Below are positions 55,411 through 64,000 of a stretch of 64,000 nt of DNA, in pieces (the stretch's first letter is position 1; every line of letters starts with the position of its first letter). Both the position numbers and the translations under genes were made by a program. The stretch is from NCBI RefSeq assembly GCF_002109385.1, contig NZ_CP020814.1, positions 4,546,864 through 4,610,863 of the forward strand, given 5' to 3'. A model generated the notes under the pieces. The model saw only the letters and a list, made by a program, of their open reading frames with translations. It ran no database searches and was not told the DNA's origin. Origin of the DNA: Halalkalibacter krulwichiae (GTDB lineage Bacteria; Bacillota; Bacilli; Bacillales; Bacillaceae_D).

Positions 55411-56275
55411 TCTTCGGAATTCTTATCGTAAACTGATAAAAATCATCATGTTCTTCTTCATTTGTATCAACAGACAAACCACTTTTAACAACCATATCAA
55501 CAGATTGCCTAATCGTGTTCATTGCAATGCGCATATCCTTTGAATACGATTTACGCGTAGGCTTCTTTTTAGCTGGAGCTTGTCCCTCTAAAATAGCCTT
55601 TACTCGCTCTTCCGTCTGCTTTACATTCAGTTGCTTTTCTATTACTTCTGCTAACAACTTAATTTGTAATTCATTGTCTTTTAAAGAGAGCAATGCACGT
55701 GCATGCCGTTCTGAGATTTGTCTTTCTAAAATGGCATTTTGAACGGCCTCTGGTAAATTAAGCAGTCTAAGCTTATTGGCAACCGTTGACTGCCCCTTCC
55801 CTAAACGCTGTGCTAAGCTTTCTTGCGTTAATCCATGTAACTCTATTAACTTAGCATATGCTACTGCTTCTTCAATAGCGGTTAACCCTTCTCTTTGCAA
55901 GTTCTCAATTAAAGCAATGGAAGCTGTTTGTGAATCATTAAATTCTTTCACTAGTGCAGGAATCGTTTCCCAACCTAATTTCGTAACTGCACGCCATCTT
56001 CTTTCACCAGCAATAATCTCAAACTTCCCGTCCCTCTCCCTTACAACTATTGGCTGAATGACACCATGTGTTCGAATTGTTTGGGCCAGTTCATCAATTC
56101 TCTCTTGATCAAAAACTGTACGTGGCTGGAAACGGTTTGGAACTATATCTGATATTGTTATTTCCCTTACTTCTTCATTGCTCGAAAGTTCACTTACCTC
56201 TTCGTTTCCACTAACATCAACCTCTGCCTGTTGCTTGTCACCAAAGCCAAATAGGCGTGAAAACGGTTGCTTCAT
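55406..56275 (-). CDS. noc: Nucleoid occlusion protein Noc
   Basis: ParB-related 289-residue protein that binds NBS sites and blocks Z-ring assembly over the chromosome. A membrane-targeting amphipathic N-terminus ([16 protein letters not shown]) is clear, then ParB domain [61 protein letters not shown]. Paralogue of Spo0J, upstream of soj in the same order as in B. subtilis. No NBS (ATTTCCCGGGAAAT) was seen in the window. Confidence 0.95.
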   Translation of the reverse strand: MKQPFSRLFGFGDKQQAEVDVSGNEEVSELSSNEEVREITISDIVPNRFQPRTVFDQERIDELAQTIRTHGVIQPIVVRERDGKFEIIAGERRWRAVTKLGWETIPALVKEFNDSQTASIALIENLQREGLTAIEEAVAYAKLIELHGLTQESLAQRLGKGQSTVANKLRLLNLPEAVQNAILERQISERHARALLSLKDNELQIKLLAEVIEKQLNVKQTEERVKAILEGQAPAKKKPTRKSYSKDMRIAMNTIRQSVDMVVKSGLSVDTNEEEHDDFYQFTIRIPKK

Positions 56276-56425
56276 CGCCTGACACCACCTTCTGATAGTA
56301 ACCGTCTTTCTAGTTTCGACATCCGCTTGTAAAGTCCTTCTTTTCTACCTACTTCTTTTATATCTCTGCACACCCTCAAGCGTCAAGCAAAAAATATTAT
56401 CCCCAACTGCAAGTACGACCCATTC

Positions 56426-56453
56426 AAAAGGCACGAGAATGACCTCGTGCCTT
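56426..56453 (-). terminator. Terminator of rsmG
   Basis: GGCACGAG (56430-56437) pairs with CTCGTGCC, flanked by AAAA on the left and TTT on the right; on the minus strand the T-run is TTTTG. About 100 bases past the stop of rsmG and before noc. Confidence 0.75.
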
Positions 56454-56532
56454 CTGTCAGTTGCACTCTCTACATTCATGCTTTTTCTAATGAAGGATAA
56501 AAACATAATTAATTTTGTTTTTTGGACAAATT

Positions 56533-57246
56533 TTACAAAGGTGCTTTATTTGGAGTACCAGGTTTCCTAGGGTACTTTCTCGGAGTTTGCTTTATCTTTT
56601 CAATTTGAATAATATGACGCTCACTTTCTTCTATTGGCAAGTTAAAAGAATCATCTGATCGAATACGGCCACCAAGTAATTGAATGGCTTTTTTTGCATC
56701 TGTTATTTCATCAGCTGTACCTGCTGCTTTCATCGCTATGAAGTCGCCTTTCACTTTTACCAACGGCAAGCACAATTCTGAAAGCACAGAAAGCCGGGCA
56801 ACTGCACGTGCAGTCACTATATCATACTGTTCTCGATGATCGGGATTCTGACCGAAAGTCTCTGCACGATCATGATAAAAGGAAACACCTTCTAAATTCA
56901 ACTCGCGTGCCAAGTGTTCTAAAAAACCAATCCTCTTATTTAAAGAATCGACGATGCTCACATGGATATCTGGATAAATAATTTTTAAAGGAATGCTTGG
57001 AAATCCAGCCCCTGCACCAACATCGAGTAACTTTTGACCTGGTTTGAACTGATAATAAAAACCTGCTGTAACCGAGTCGTAAAAATGCTTTAAGTAGACA
57101 CCATCTTCATCCGTAATCGCTGTGAGGTTCATCTTTTCATTCCACTCAACTAAGAGCTGAAAATACTTTTGAAACTGTTGCTGTTGAGTATCAGACAGGT
57201 TAATTCCTTGTTTCTCCAACAGGGTAATGAATTGCTTTTTGCTCAT
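56533..57246 (-). CDS. rsmG: 16S rRNA (guanine-527-N7)-methyltransferase RsmG (GidB)
   Basis: SAM methyltransferase for G527 of 16S rRNA. The start is ATG at 57246 ([17 protein letters not shown]) after TGGAGAG, giving 237 residues; the upstream ATG at 57327 lies in the spacer. [17 protein letters not shown] is motif I (about 70-86), [15 protein letters not shown] is motif of GidB, and the C-terminus has the [15 protein letters not shown] typical tail. Loss causes low-level streptomycin resistance in relatives. Follows mnmG in the conserved order. Confidence 0.97.
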   Translation of the reverse strand: MSKKQFITLLEKQGINLSDTQQQQFQKYFQLLVEWNEKMNLTAITDEDGVYLKHFYDSVTAGFYYQFKPGQKLLDVGAGAGFPSIPLKIIYPDIHVSIVDSLNKRIGFLEHLARELNLEGVSFYHDRAETFGQNPDHREQYDIVTARAVARLSVLSELCLPLVKVKGDFIAMKAAGTADEITDAKKAIQLLGGRIRSDDSFNLPIEESERHIIQIEKIKQTPRKYPRKPGTPNKAPL

Positions 57247-57342
57247 AACAACTCTCCATCTATTTATAGTATGTAAAGGCTGCCTCAGAATGCTTTTCTT
57301 CTTAAGACAACCTCGAACCAAAACCAACTTACAGTATGATTA

Positions 57343-59229
57343 CTACTTTGTTTTTGCTAATTTTCCTTGCTCTAGGTAAACAAGCAAAATTGATATATCG
57401 GCAGGGTTAACACCAGATACACGAGATGCTTGCCCTACTGATAACGGTCGAACTTGTGCAAGTTTTTGCCGTGCTTCTGTTGCCAAACCATTTATCGCAA
57501 AATAATCAAGGTCTTGTGGTATTTTCTTGTTTTCCATTTTCTTAGAACGTTCTACTTGCTGCAATTGTTTTTCAATATAACCTTCATATTTCACCTGAAT
57601 CTCCACTTGTTCAGCAACATCATCTGATATTGCCTCTTCTGGAGCATCAATGACTCTTGCCACATGAGCATATGTTAGTTCAGGGCGTTTTAATAACATT
57701 GTTGCTCGAACAGCATCTTGCAGTGGGGAAGAATTAACTTCTTCTAATATCTGCTTCACCGCCTCTGACGGCTTCACAATAATGTTTTCTAAACGTGACT
57801 TTTCCTGGGCAATTTGTTGTTTCTTTTGCTGGAAACGGTCGTAACGATCTTGTTTAATTAAGCCAATCTCATGGCCTAATTCGGTCAAACGAAGGTCGGC
57901 ATTATCATGACGTAACAATAATCGGTATTCAGCCCGAGAAGTTAAAAGACGATAAGGTTCATTTGTCCCTTTCGTAACAAGATCATCAATCAATACACCA
58001 ATGTATGCCTCGGAACGATCAAGAATAATCCCCTCTTCTCCCTTTGCTTTCCTTGCTGCATTAATGCCAGCCATAAGCCCTTGTCCTGCAGCCTCTTCAT
58101 ACCCCGATGTTCCATTAATTTGACCAGCAGTGAACAAACCAGGTACTTTCTTCGTCTCAAGTGTTGGCCATAGCTGTGTTGGAACAATTGAATCATATTC
58201 TATTGCATAACCTGGACGCATCATACGGACATTTTGTAAACCAGGAACCGTTTTTAAAATATCGAGCTGTACATCTTCCGGCAAGCTTGTTGATAAGCCT
58301 TGAACGTATACTTCAGATGTATTTCTACCTTCAGGCTCAAGAAAAATTTGATGCCTTGGTTTATCATTAAAACGGACAATTTTATCTTCAATTGATGGAC
58401 AATAACGCGGTCCTGTCCCTTCGATCATTCCTGAATACATCGGAGATCGACTTAAGTTGTTATTAATGATTTGGTGCGTTTCTTCACTTGTATATGTTAA
58501 CCAACAAGGGAGTTGGTCAGTAATATACTTTGTTGTTTCATAGGAGAATGCACGTGGTGTTTCATCTCCTGGTTGAATCTCCGTTTGAGAATAATCTATC
58601 GTACCACCATTGACACGTGGCGGCGTTCCAGTTTTAAATCGAACTAAGTCAAATCCTAGTTCTTTTAAATGATAAGAGAGCTGAACAGATGGCTGCATAT
58701 TATTAGGACCACTCTCATACGCTAAATCTCCAATAATTATTTTCCCTCTTAAGTACGTCCCAGTTGTAATAACAACTGCTTTTGCATAATATTCTGCACC
58801 TGTATTTGTAATAACCCCTTTACAAACATCATCTTCAATAATTAGACGTTCAACCATGCCTTGTCGAAGCAGAAGGTTATCCGTTTCTTCTATCGTCTTT
58901 TTCATTTCATGTTGATATAAATACTTATCAGCTTGGGCTCGCAATGCACGCACCGCAGGACCCTTTCCTGTATTAAGCATCCTCATTTGAATATGAGTTT
59001 TATCAATATTACGTGCCATTTCTCCACCAAGAGCATCAATCTCTCTTACAACAATCCCTTTTGCTGGTCCACCAACAGAAGGGTTACAAGGCATATAAGC
59101 AACTGCATCTAAGTTCAACGTTAGCATTAAGGTTTTTGCACCCATTCTAGCAGCTGCAAGACCTGCTTCCACACCTGCATGACCCGCTCCGACTACAATG
59201 ACATCAAATTGCCCACCATCATAATTCAT
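57343..59229 (-). CDS. mnmG: tRNA uridine-34 carboxymethylaminomethyl synthase, MnmG (GidA)
   Basis: FAD-containing subunit that, with MnmE, modifies wobble U34 of tRNAs. 628 residues. FAD motif [22 protein letters not shown] (about 9-30), [22 protein letters not shown], and the [12 protein letters not shown] signature; C-terminal helical GidA domain with [32 protein letters not shown]. Start ATG at 59229, 28 bases after mnmE. Confidence 0.98.
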   Translation of the reverse strand: MNYDGGQFDVIVVGAGHAGVEAGLAAARMGAKTLMLTLNLDAVAYMPCNPSVGGPAKGIVVREIDALGGEMARNIDKTHIQMRMLNTGKGPAVRALRAQADKYLYQHEMKKTIEETDNLLLRQGMVERLIIEDDVCKGVITNTGAEYYAKAVVITTGTYLRGKIIIGDLAYESGPNNMQPSVQLSYHLKELGFDLVRFKTGTPPRVNGGTIDYSQTEIQPGDETPRAFSYETTKYITDQLPCWLTYTSEETHQIINNNLSRSPMYSGMIEGTGPRYCPSIEDKIVRFNDKPRHQIFLEPEGRNTSEVYVQGLSTSLPEDVQLDILKTVPGLQNVRMMRPGYAIEYDSIVPTQLWPTLETKKVPGLFTAGQINGTSGYEEAAGQGLMAGINAARKAKGEEGIILDRSEAYIGVLIDDLVTKGTNEPYRLLTSRAEYRLLLRHDNADLRLTELGHEIGLIKQDRYDRFQQKKQQIAQEKSRLENIIVKPSEAVKQILEEVNSSPLQDAVRATMLLKRPELTYAHVARVIDAPEEAISDDVAEQVEIQVKYEGYIEKQLQQVERSKKMENKKIPQDLDYFAINGLATEARQKLAQVRPLSVGQASRVSGVNPADISILLVYLEQGKLAKTK

Positions 59230-59257
59230 CGTTCTACCTCCTGCGAAAGTCTCTTTA

Positions 59258-60634
59258 TTATTTCCCTAAACAAAATTGCGAGAATAGCTGATCAATTAAA
59301 CTTTCTTGAACACTATCTCCAATAATTTCACCTAACAGTTCCCACGTTCTCGTTATATCAATTTGGACTAAATCAACTGGCACTCCAGCCTCAATAGCAC
59401 CCATTGCATCTTCAATCGTTGTTTTCGCTTGTTCTAAAAGAGCTATATGTCTTGTATTCGATACATACGTAACATCAGCTCCCTCAATTTCACCTTCAAA
59501 GAATAAATCAGAAATTGCCTGCTCAAGCTGATCCACCCCTTCATCACGAAGTAATGATGTCGTGATTAACGGGCGCCCTGCAGCAAGTTTTTTCACAGCT
59601 TCTAGATCAATCTTTTGTTTGACATCTGTTTTATTAACAATGACAATGACATTCATTTTTTCTACTGCTTGAAATAGCGCTTCATCTTCTGAGGATAATT
59701 CCTCTCCATAATTTAACACTAAAAGAATTAAGTCGGCTTTTTTCAACACTTCTCGCGACCGCTCGACACCAATTCGTTCGACGATATCTTCTGTTTCTCT
59801 GATCCCGGCCGTATCAACAAGACGAAGAGGAACACCGCGAACATTGACATATTCTTCAATAACATCTCGGGTTGTTCCCGGAATATCAGTCACAATCGCT
59901 TTATTTTCATGAACTAAGCTATTTAATAAAGAAGATTTCCCTACATTTGGTCTTCCTACTATAACCGTTGACAAACCTTCTCGTAATATTTTCCCTTGGG
60001 CAGCCGTTGCTAGTAATTTATCGATTTCTTGAATGACAAACTGAGCCTTTTCCTGTAGCAAGCCATGAGTCATTTGTTCTGCATCATATTCAGGATAATC
60101 AATATTAACTTCTACATGAGCAACTGTCTCTAACAAAGCTTGTCTAAGAATTTGAATTTGCTTCGACAACCGTCCGTCCATTTGGTTTAACGCAACATTC
60201 ATCGCGCGATCCGTTTTTGCCCTGATTAAATCCATTACTCCTTCAGCTTGTGATAAGTCAATCCGGCCATTTAGGAAAGCTCGTTTCGTAAACTCACCTG
60301 GTTCTGCTAACCTAGCGCCATGCTTCAAACAAAGATGTAACACTCTGTTAACTGACATTAACCCACCGTGACAGTTAATTTCAACGACATCTTCCCTTGT
60401 AAATGTTCGTGGTGCACGCATCACTGAAACCATGACTTCTTCTACTCGTTCTCCCGACGGGGCATCAACGATATAACCATACACTATCGAATGGGATGGA
60501 ACTTCTTCTAACCGTTTTTTGCCATCATATAACTTATCAGCTATTGCAATTGCATCATCACCACTTAAACGAATGATTCCAATAGCTCCTTCACCTAACG
60601 CTGTTGAAATTGCCGCAATTGTATCAAACTCCAT
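59258..60634 (-). CDS. mnmE: tRNA modification GTPase MnmE (TrmE)
   Basis: Partner of MnmG. 458 residues from the ATG at 60634 ([19 protein letters not shown]), six bases after GAGAGGTG; an upstream GTG at 60643 adds three residues. N-terminal folate-binding domain, G domain with [14 protein letters not shown] (P-loop), DTAGIRE and NKTD, and the C-terminal CxGK motif FSQFCLGK. Operon with mnmG and rsmG. Confidence 0.98.
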   Translation of the reverse strand: MEFDTIAAISTALGEGAIGIIRLSGDDAIAIADKLYDGKKRLEEVPSHSIVYGYIVDAPSGERVEEVMVSVMRAPRTFTREDVVEINCHGGLMSVNRVLHLCLKHGARLAEPGEFTKRAFLNGRIDLSQAEGVMDLIRAKTDRAMNVALNQMDGRLSKQIQILRQALLETVAHVEVNIDYPEYDAEQMTHGLLQEKAQFVIQEIDKLLATAAQGKILREGLSTVIVGRPNVGKSSLLNSLVHENKAIVTDIPGTTRDVIEEYVNVRGVPLRLVDTAGIRETEDIVERIGVERSREVLKKADLILLVLNYGEELSSEDEALFQAVEKMNVIVIVNKTDVKQKIDLEAVKKLAAGRPLITTSLLRDEGVDQLEQAISDLFFEGEIEGADVTYVSNTRHIALLEQAKTTIEDAMGAIEAGVPVDLVQIDITRTWELLGEIIGDSVQESLIDQLFSQFCLGK

Positions 60635-60827
60635 CTTGTTCACCTCTCAATTCTAAAAAAACAGTATCCGTTCTAACACAAACACCTTTATCTATTAGTA
60701 TCGACTTTATTTCATCAACATATAGCTTCATATTCGTTTTTCTCTAGGCTGCTGCACCTTTCTACTAAAACCATAGGATAGCACAGCCGCCCTCTAATTG
60801 CATTAACGAGCAATCTGTAAGTTACGT

Positions 60828-60860
60828 AAAGAAAGAGGTTGTCCCAAAAAGGACAACCTC
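60828..60860 (-). terminator. Terminator of jag
   Basis: GAGGTTGTCC (60835-60844) pairs with GGACAACCTC (60851-60860); TTTCTTT follows on the minus strand. The spacer (60635-60965) otherwise shows no gene; the mnmE promoter should be in its left part. Confidence 0.9.
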
Positions 60861-60965
60861 GAAGCAATGAACAAAACCACTGCTTTCTTTGAAACCTCAT
60901 ATAAGTTGATTTCTCATATAGAGCTTTTGAGCGGCTCTTTAATTCCTACGAAAACTCCTTATACA

Positions 60966-61583
60966 TTAGACAGGAATAACAACAATATGACGACGCATGC
61001 CACTTCCCTCTGACCTTGTTTCTACTCCTCGGACAGACTTCAGTGTTTCGTGGACAATTTTCCGTTCTTGAGCATTCATCGGTTCTAACGAAGAAGACTT
61101 CTTCAGTGTAGTCACCTTATCAGCTACACGTAAAGCTAATTGTTCAAGTGTTTGTCTACGCCGCTCTCGGTAATTCCCTACATCTAACTCAATCCTTTTA
61201 TACTTTTGCTCACCTTGGTTACAGACAAGGTTCGTCAAATATTCTAAAGACTCAAGCGTTTGCCCTCTCTTGCCTATTAATCGACCAGCATCGCTCTCGG
61301 CTGAAAGTTCAAATGATACCTTTTGATTCGACTCATTTTTTGTAATGGTTACTTCTTGCCCCATCAATGATACGGTTTTTTCTAAGAAGGTTTGAGCTAA
61401 CTCAACCGAATCAGGAAGAACTTGGGCTTCTATTTTTGCAGGCTTTGAACCAATAATACCTAAAAAACCTTTTTGCGGTTCAGAAAGAACACGGTAAGAA
61501 AGTTGCTCTCTTGTTGTTTGCAACTCATCAATCGCTTTTGCAATGGCCTCATCAATTGTTTTCCCTGATACGGTTATGATCAC
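60966..61583 (-). CDS. jag: RNA-binding cell-elongation protein Jag/KhpB (SpoIIIJ-associated)
   Basis: 205 residues. Jag-N domain ([19 protein letters not shown]), then KH-II domain with [19 protein letters not shown] (about 108-126), and R3H domain ending [20 protein letters not shown]. Jag binds RNA and helps SpoIIIJ/elongasome function; it overlaps spoIIIJ by four bases (ATGA). Confidence 0.96.
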   Translation of the reverse strand: MIITVSGKTIDEAIAKAIDELQTTREQLSYRVLSEPQKGFLGIIGSKPAKIEAQVLPDSVELAQTFLEKTVSLMGQEVTITKNESNQKVSFELSAESDAGRLIGKRGQTLESLEYLTNLVCNQGEQKYKRIELDVGNYRERRRQTLEQLALRVADKVTTLKKSSSLEPMNAQERKIVHETLKSVRGVETRSEGSGMRRHIVVIPV

Positions 61584-62392
61584 TTCTTTTTACCTCCCGA
61601 TTTCCCTTTAGTCGATTTCTTGCTACCTGCATTCGCTGTTGCAGTTGCGGCTTCTGCCTTGTTTCCGACTTTCGGTCCCGTAATAAAATATGTTTGTGCA
61701 ATCATGAAGATATTACCTACAACCCAGTAAAGCGTTAGTGCTGCTGGGAAGAAAAGAGCAAATACAAAGATCATAATTGGCATCATATATAATAGAATTC
61801 GCATTTGCGGGTTATCTTGTACCATCATCATCTTTTGCTGAATAAATGTTGTAATCCCCGCAACAACCGGAAGGATAAAGAATGGATCTGGAGTTCCTAG
61901 TTCAAACCATAAGAATGGCTGATTTCCAATTTCACCTGTACGCATAATCGCATGGTAAAAGGCTAATAAAATTGGCATTTGAATAAATAACGGCAAACAA
62001 CCCGCTAACGGATTGACACCATGCTCTTGGAACATAGCCATCATTTCTTGCTGAAGCTTCTGTTGAGTCTTTTGATCTTTCGCACTATATTTTTCGCGAA
62101 GCTTTTGCATTTCTGGTTGAATAGCCTGCATCGCTTTAGCACTCTTCGTTTGCTTAATCATTAATGGTAAAATTAAGATCCGCAATAAAATTGTGACAAT
62201 AATAATAGATAAACCGTAGCTTCCATTAAATAGATTTGCTACATAGATAATAAACCATGATAAAGGATACACTAAATACGAATCCCAAAAACCAGTACTA
62301 TCCTTTGTAATTGGTTCTTCAATATTAAAACAACCTGTCATCAAAACAAGAAGTCCTATCATCATGGCCGCAAAGCCAAACTTTTTAAGCAC
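61580..62392 (-). CDS. yidC: Membrane protein insertase YidC (SpoIIIJ)
   Basis: Inserts proteins in the membrane; SpoIIIJ is needed for stage III sporulation. The start is GTG at 62392 ([15 protein letters not shown]), seven bases after AGGAGG, giving 270 residues; the ATG at 62431 would place residues before the signal peptide. Lipobox LMTGC (Cys about 21), hydrophilic groove with an Arg in [14 protein letters not shown] (positively charged residue needed for insertion), and the basic C-tail [13 protein letters not shown] for ribosome contact. Overlaps jag. Confidence 0.97.
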   Translation of the reverse strand: MLKKFGFAAMMIGLLVLMTGCFNIEEPITKDSTGFWDSYLVYPLSWFIIYVANLFNGSYGLSIIIVTILLRILILPLMIKQTKSAKAMQAIQPEMQKLREKYSAKDQKTQQKLQQEMMAMFQEHGVNPLAGCLPLFIQMPILLAFYHAIMRTGEIGNQPFLWFELGTPDPFFILPVVAGITTFIQQKMMMVQDNPQMRILLYMMPIMIFVFALFFPAALTLYWVVGNIFMIAQTYFITGPKVGNKAEAATATANAGSKKSTKGKSGGKKK

Positions 62393-62450
62393 GTTTTTTC
62401 CTCCTGTCATTTCCCGCTTTATATTTTTCAAAAAACATCTATTTTGAAAA

Positions 62451-62798
62451 CTACTTCACTCTTTTAAGGACACGAGCCTTTTTCAAAACATGAAGTAAGC
62501 TTTTTTCCACTTCAAAAAAATCCATAGTTGCGGCTGGCTTTCTAGCAATTACAATGTAGTCGTTGCCACCAAAAAGAATGTCTTCTTTCAATCGAAACAC
62601 TTCTCTTATGTAACGCTTTACTTGGTTCCTTGTTACAGCATTTCCTACCTTTTTACTAACTGACAGACCGAGCCTGAAATGTTTTTGTTCCTCTTTCGGT
62701 AACTTATAAAGAACAAATTGCCTATTTGCAACGGATTGTCCTTTTTTAAAGACCTCTGTAAATTCATCATTCGATTTGATCCGCTGCTCTTTTCTCAT
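62451..62798 (-). CDS. rnpA: Ribonuclease P protein component
   Basis: 115 residues, basic protein of RNase P, which trims tRNA 5' ends. The RNR motif [22 protein letters not shown] (residues within [14 protein letters not shown]) and early [20 protein letters not shown] are typical. It lies between rpmH and spoIIIJ as always, 58 bases from spoIIIJ. Confidence 0.97.
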   Translation of the reverse strand: MRKEQRIKSNDEFTEVFKKGQSVANRQFVLYKLPKEEQKHFRLGLSVSKKVGNAVTRNQVKRYIREVFRLKEDILFGGNDYIVIARKPAATMDFFEVEKSLLHVLKKARVLKRVK

Positions 62799-62915
62799 GT
62801 TCTACACTCCTCAATCTAGTCATAACATATTATAGGAAATGATTCTCTTTTCTTTTCTTTATCATTGCCACAAAACCCTTTTTAAAAGAGAATTGCAGCA
62901 TTAACTTTTTGAAGA

Positions 62916-62944
62916 AGAAAAAAGACCACTGACAATCAGTGGCC
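62916..62944 (-). terminator. Terminator after rpmH
   Basis: CCACTGA (62926-62932) pairs with TCAGTGG (62936-62942), followed on the minus strand by TTTTTTC. The first arm touches the stop codon of rpmH. Confidence 0.85.
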
Positions 62945-63081
62945 TATGCAGATAATACCTTTCTTCCCTTACGACGACGACGAGCTAATACTTTACGGCC
63001 GTTTTTTGTGCTCATGCGCGCACGGAAACCGTGGTTCTTTTTGCGCTTACGGTTATTCGGTTGGAATGTTGGTTTTCCCAT
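62944..63081 (-). CDS. rpmH: 50S ribosomal protein L34
   Basis: 45-residue, strongly basic protein: opens [20 protein letters not shown] and ends [12 protein letters not shown], the usual L34. Too short for a standard ORF cut-off, but certain. The RBS GGAGG lies at 63091-63096 on the minus strand. Divergent from dnaA across the origin. Confidence 0.99.
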   Translation of the reverse strand: MGKPTFQPNNRKRKKNHGFRARMSTKNGRKVLARRRRKGRKVLSA

Positions 63082-63667
63082 CTATAACACCTCCCTGAGG
63101 ATTAACTATTTCTAAAAGACATTCTTGTAAATTATAAAGAACTAACATGCATCTTGTCAAGATTGTAATTCAACAAACATTTCTTCCATAAAAAATCCCT
63201 CTTTCTATCTTACACAAAACTACTTTCAACTCCAAATTTCTTTTGTGGATAACCACCATTCGACATTTTACGAGTCATCCCCAAGCATATCGACAACTTA
63301 CACACATATCTTGTGTTGTGGATAAATTCTAAACACAAGATGCTGTGTTATGTGGATAAATACAACAAACCATTGCGACAACTGGTCTTTTTTGATATGA
63401 TTGAATTGTTTTCACTCGTGGACAAGTATTTTTCTATTATTTTTATCCACAGACTGTGGGTAAAGTTGTGGACATCTTATTATTCTTTGTGTTTACACTT
63501 TTCCACAACGTGTTCAGAACTTATTTTATGTCGTTTTTCTACTATATTATTATTTTCACACATTCGGCTGTGAATGTATATTTATTCGACTATATCCGTG
63601 GGCTTGTACAAACATTCAACAAGTTCATGTTTGTTGTTCGTAATTAAGAAAGAAGGAGGCGAAAAGA
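63082..63667. other. oriC region with DnaA boxes
   Basis: AT-rich, gene-free spacer between rpmH and dnaA. DnaA boxes (TTATCCACA or inverse TGTGGATAA) are perfect at 63244-63252, 63317-63325, 63351-63359 and 63443-63451; TGTGGGTAA at 63455-63463 has one departure. A possible Spo0A box core TTCGACA is at 63259-63265, and ATCGACAA near 63289. A long AT-rich tract (about 63476-63640) precedes dnaA. This is the left part of a bipartite Bacillus origin; the part between dnaA and dnaN lies outside. Confidence 0.92.
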
Positions 63668-64000
63668 TTGGAGAATATCCATGATTTATGGGACAAGGCT
63701 CTAGCTGAAATCGAAAAGAAAGTCAGCAAGCCAAGTTTTGAAACATGGTTAAAAGCCACAAAGGCAAATGACATTCAAAACGACATGATCATTATTACAG
63801 CACCAAATGAATTTGCTCGGGATTGGTTGGAGGATCACTATGCAGAGCTCACCTCCGATACAATTGAACAACTCACGGGAGCCCGTCTTAAGCCTAAATT
63901 TGTGATTCCACAGCATGAAATGGAAGAAGACTTAATCCCTGATCCTCTTCCTAAAAAACAGGCAAAGAACGAAGAGAACGGAGCCAACTCATCAAAGACG
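63668..64000 (+). CDS. dnaA: Chromosomal replication initiator DnaA (partial, N-terminal 111 codons)
   Basis: TTG start at 63668, nine bases after AAGGAGG (63653-63659). The product begins LENIHDLWDKALAEIEKKVS, matching domain I of Bacillus DnaA, with SFETWLKATKA and APNEFARDWLEDHY blocks, then a variable linker (domain II) rich in Lys/Glu/Asn at the window end. Domains III and IV lie beyond position 64000. Initiates replication at oriC, immediately upstream. Confidence 0.98.
   Translation, partial: MENIHDLWDKALAEIEKKVSKPSFETWLKATKANDIQNDMIIITAPNEFARDWLEDHYAELTSDTIEQLTGARLKPKFVIPQHEMEEDLIPDPLPKKQAKNEENGANSSKT

Noticed and set aside
60715-60900. Minus-strand frame of 61 codons (opens MRFQRKQWFC)
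   Set aside because: It contains the jag terminator hairpin, has no ribosome binding site and a composition unlike coding sequence.
63313-63647. Plus-strand frames of 63 and 86 codons in oriC
   Set aside because: They run over DnaA boxes and the AT-rich tract; Phe/Leu-rich reading of an AT-rich origin, no RBS.

Overview
The window is a low-GC Firmicute chromosome, almost certainly from a spore-forming Bacillaceae species. The right half is the conserved left flank of the replication origin in Bacillus gene order: walR-walK-walH-walI-walJ-htrA-yyzF-rlmH, purA, dnaB, rplI, gdpP, yybS, rpsR-ssb-rpsF, ychF, yyzM, yyaC, spo0J-soj-noc, rsmG-mnmG-mnmE-jag-spoIIIJ-rnpA-rpmH, oriC and the start of dnaA at the right edge. 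Spore genes (spo0J, spoIIIJ, yyaC) support a sporulating host. A second HPr kinase paralog and many acidic surface proteins would fit an alkaliphilic or halotolerant Bacillaceae genus, but that is inference; the genus cannot be fixed from the window.

Layout. 1-9 kb is metabolism: a Fur-boxed ferredoxin-NADP reductase (cut by the window edge), serA behind a ZTP (pfl) riboswitch with its own terminator, an HPr kinase/phosphorylase paralog, malate:quinone oxidoreductase with a cre site, and a panE-like reductase, LysR regulator and F420-0:glutamate-ligase-like gene. 9-13 kb holds an aminotransferase with a probably frameshifted N-terminus, a palindromic element, a YjiH-type membrane protein and two decayed genes (an internally deleted methyltransferase and a C26-peptidase fragment). 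13-25 kb is the accessory iron region: two complete Fur-controlled siderophore ABC transporters plus an IsdG-type haem monooxygenase. In each transporter one FecCD permease carries a single-base frameshift next to a homopolymer.

25-35 kb is the WalRK cell-wall stress operon, its accessory genes and a secreted LysM-G5-M23 peptidase, with a DnaA-box cluster at rlmH/yyzF. A five-gene tRNA cluster (Lys-Glu-Asp-Phe-Thr) separates it from purA, which has PurR-box-like sites. 39-46 kb carries c-di-AMP turnover (gdpP), a catabolite-controlled gluconate pair (gnd-gntP) with a divergent RpiR regulator, and rpsF-ssb-rpsR with an S6:S18-type leader. Between a YkvI-like gene and yyaC lies an array of five 147-bp direct repeats closed by a palindrome. 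The last 11 kb is the par/tRNA-modification/membrane-insertion/RNase P block, with a perfect parS inside spo0J and an oriC carrying several DnaA boxes.

How the parts work together: three loci share Fur boxes and serve iron import and iron release from haem. WalRK and the M23 peptidase concern cell-wall remodelling. ZTP sensing at serA ties folate one-carbon status to serine supply. Soj, Spo0J/parS and the DnaA-box sites tie segregation to initiation. I found no prophage, CRISPR array, transposase, defence island or biosynthetic cluster. The least explained structures are the 147-bp array, its diverged relative behind purA, and the HprK paralog.
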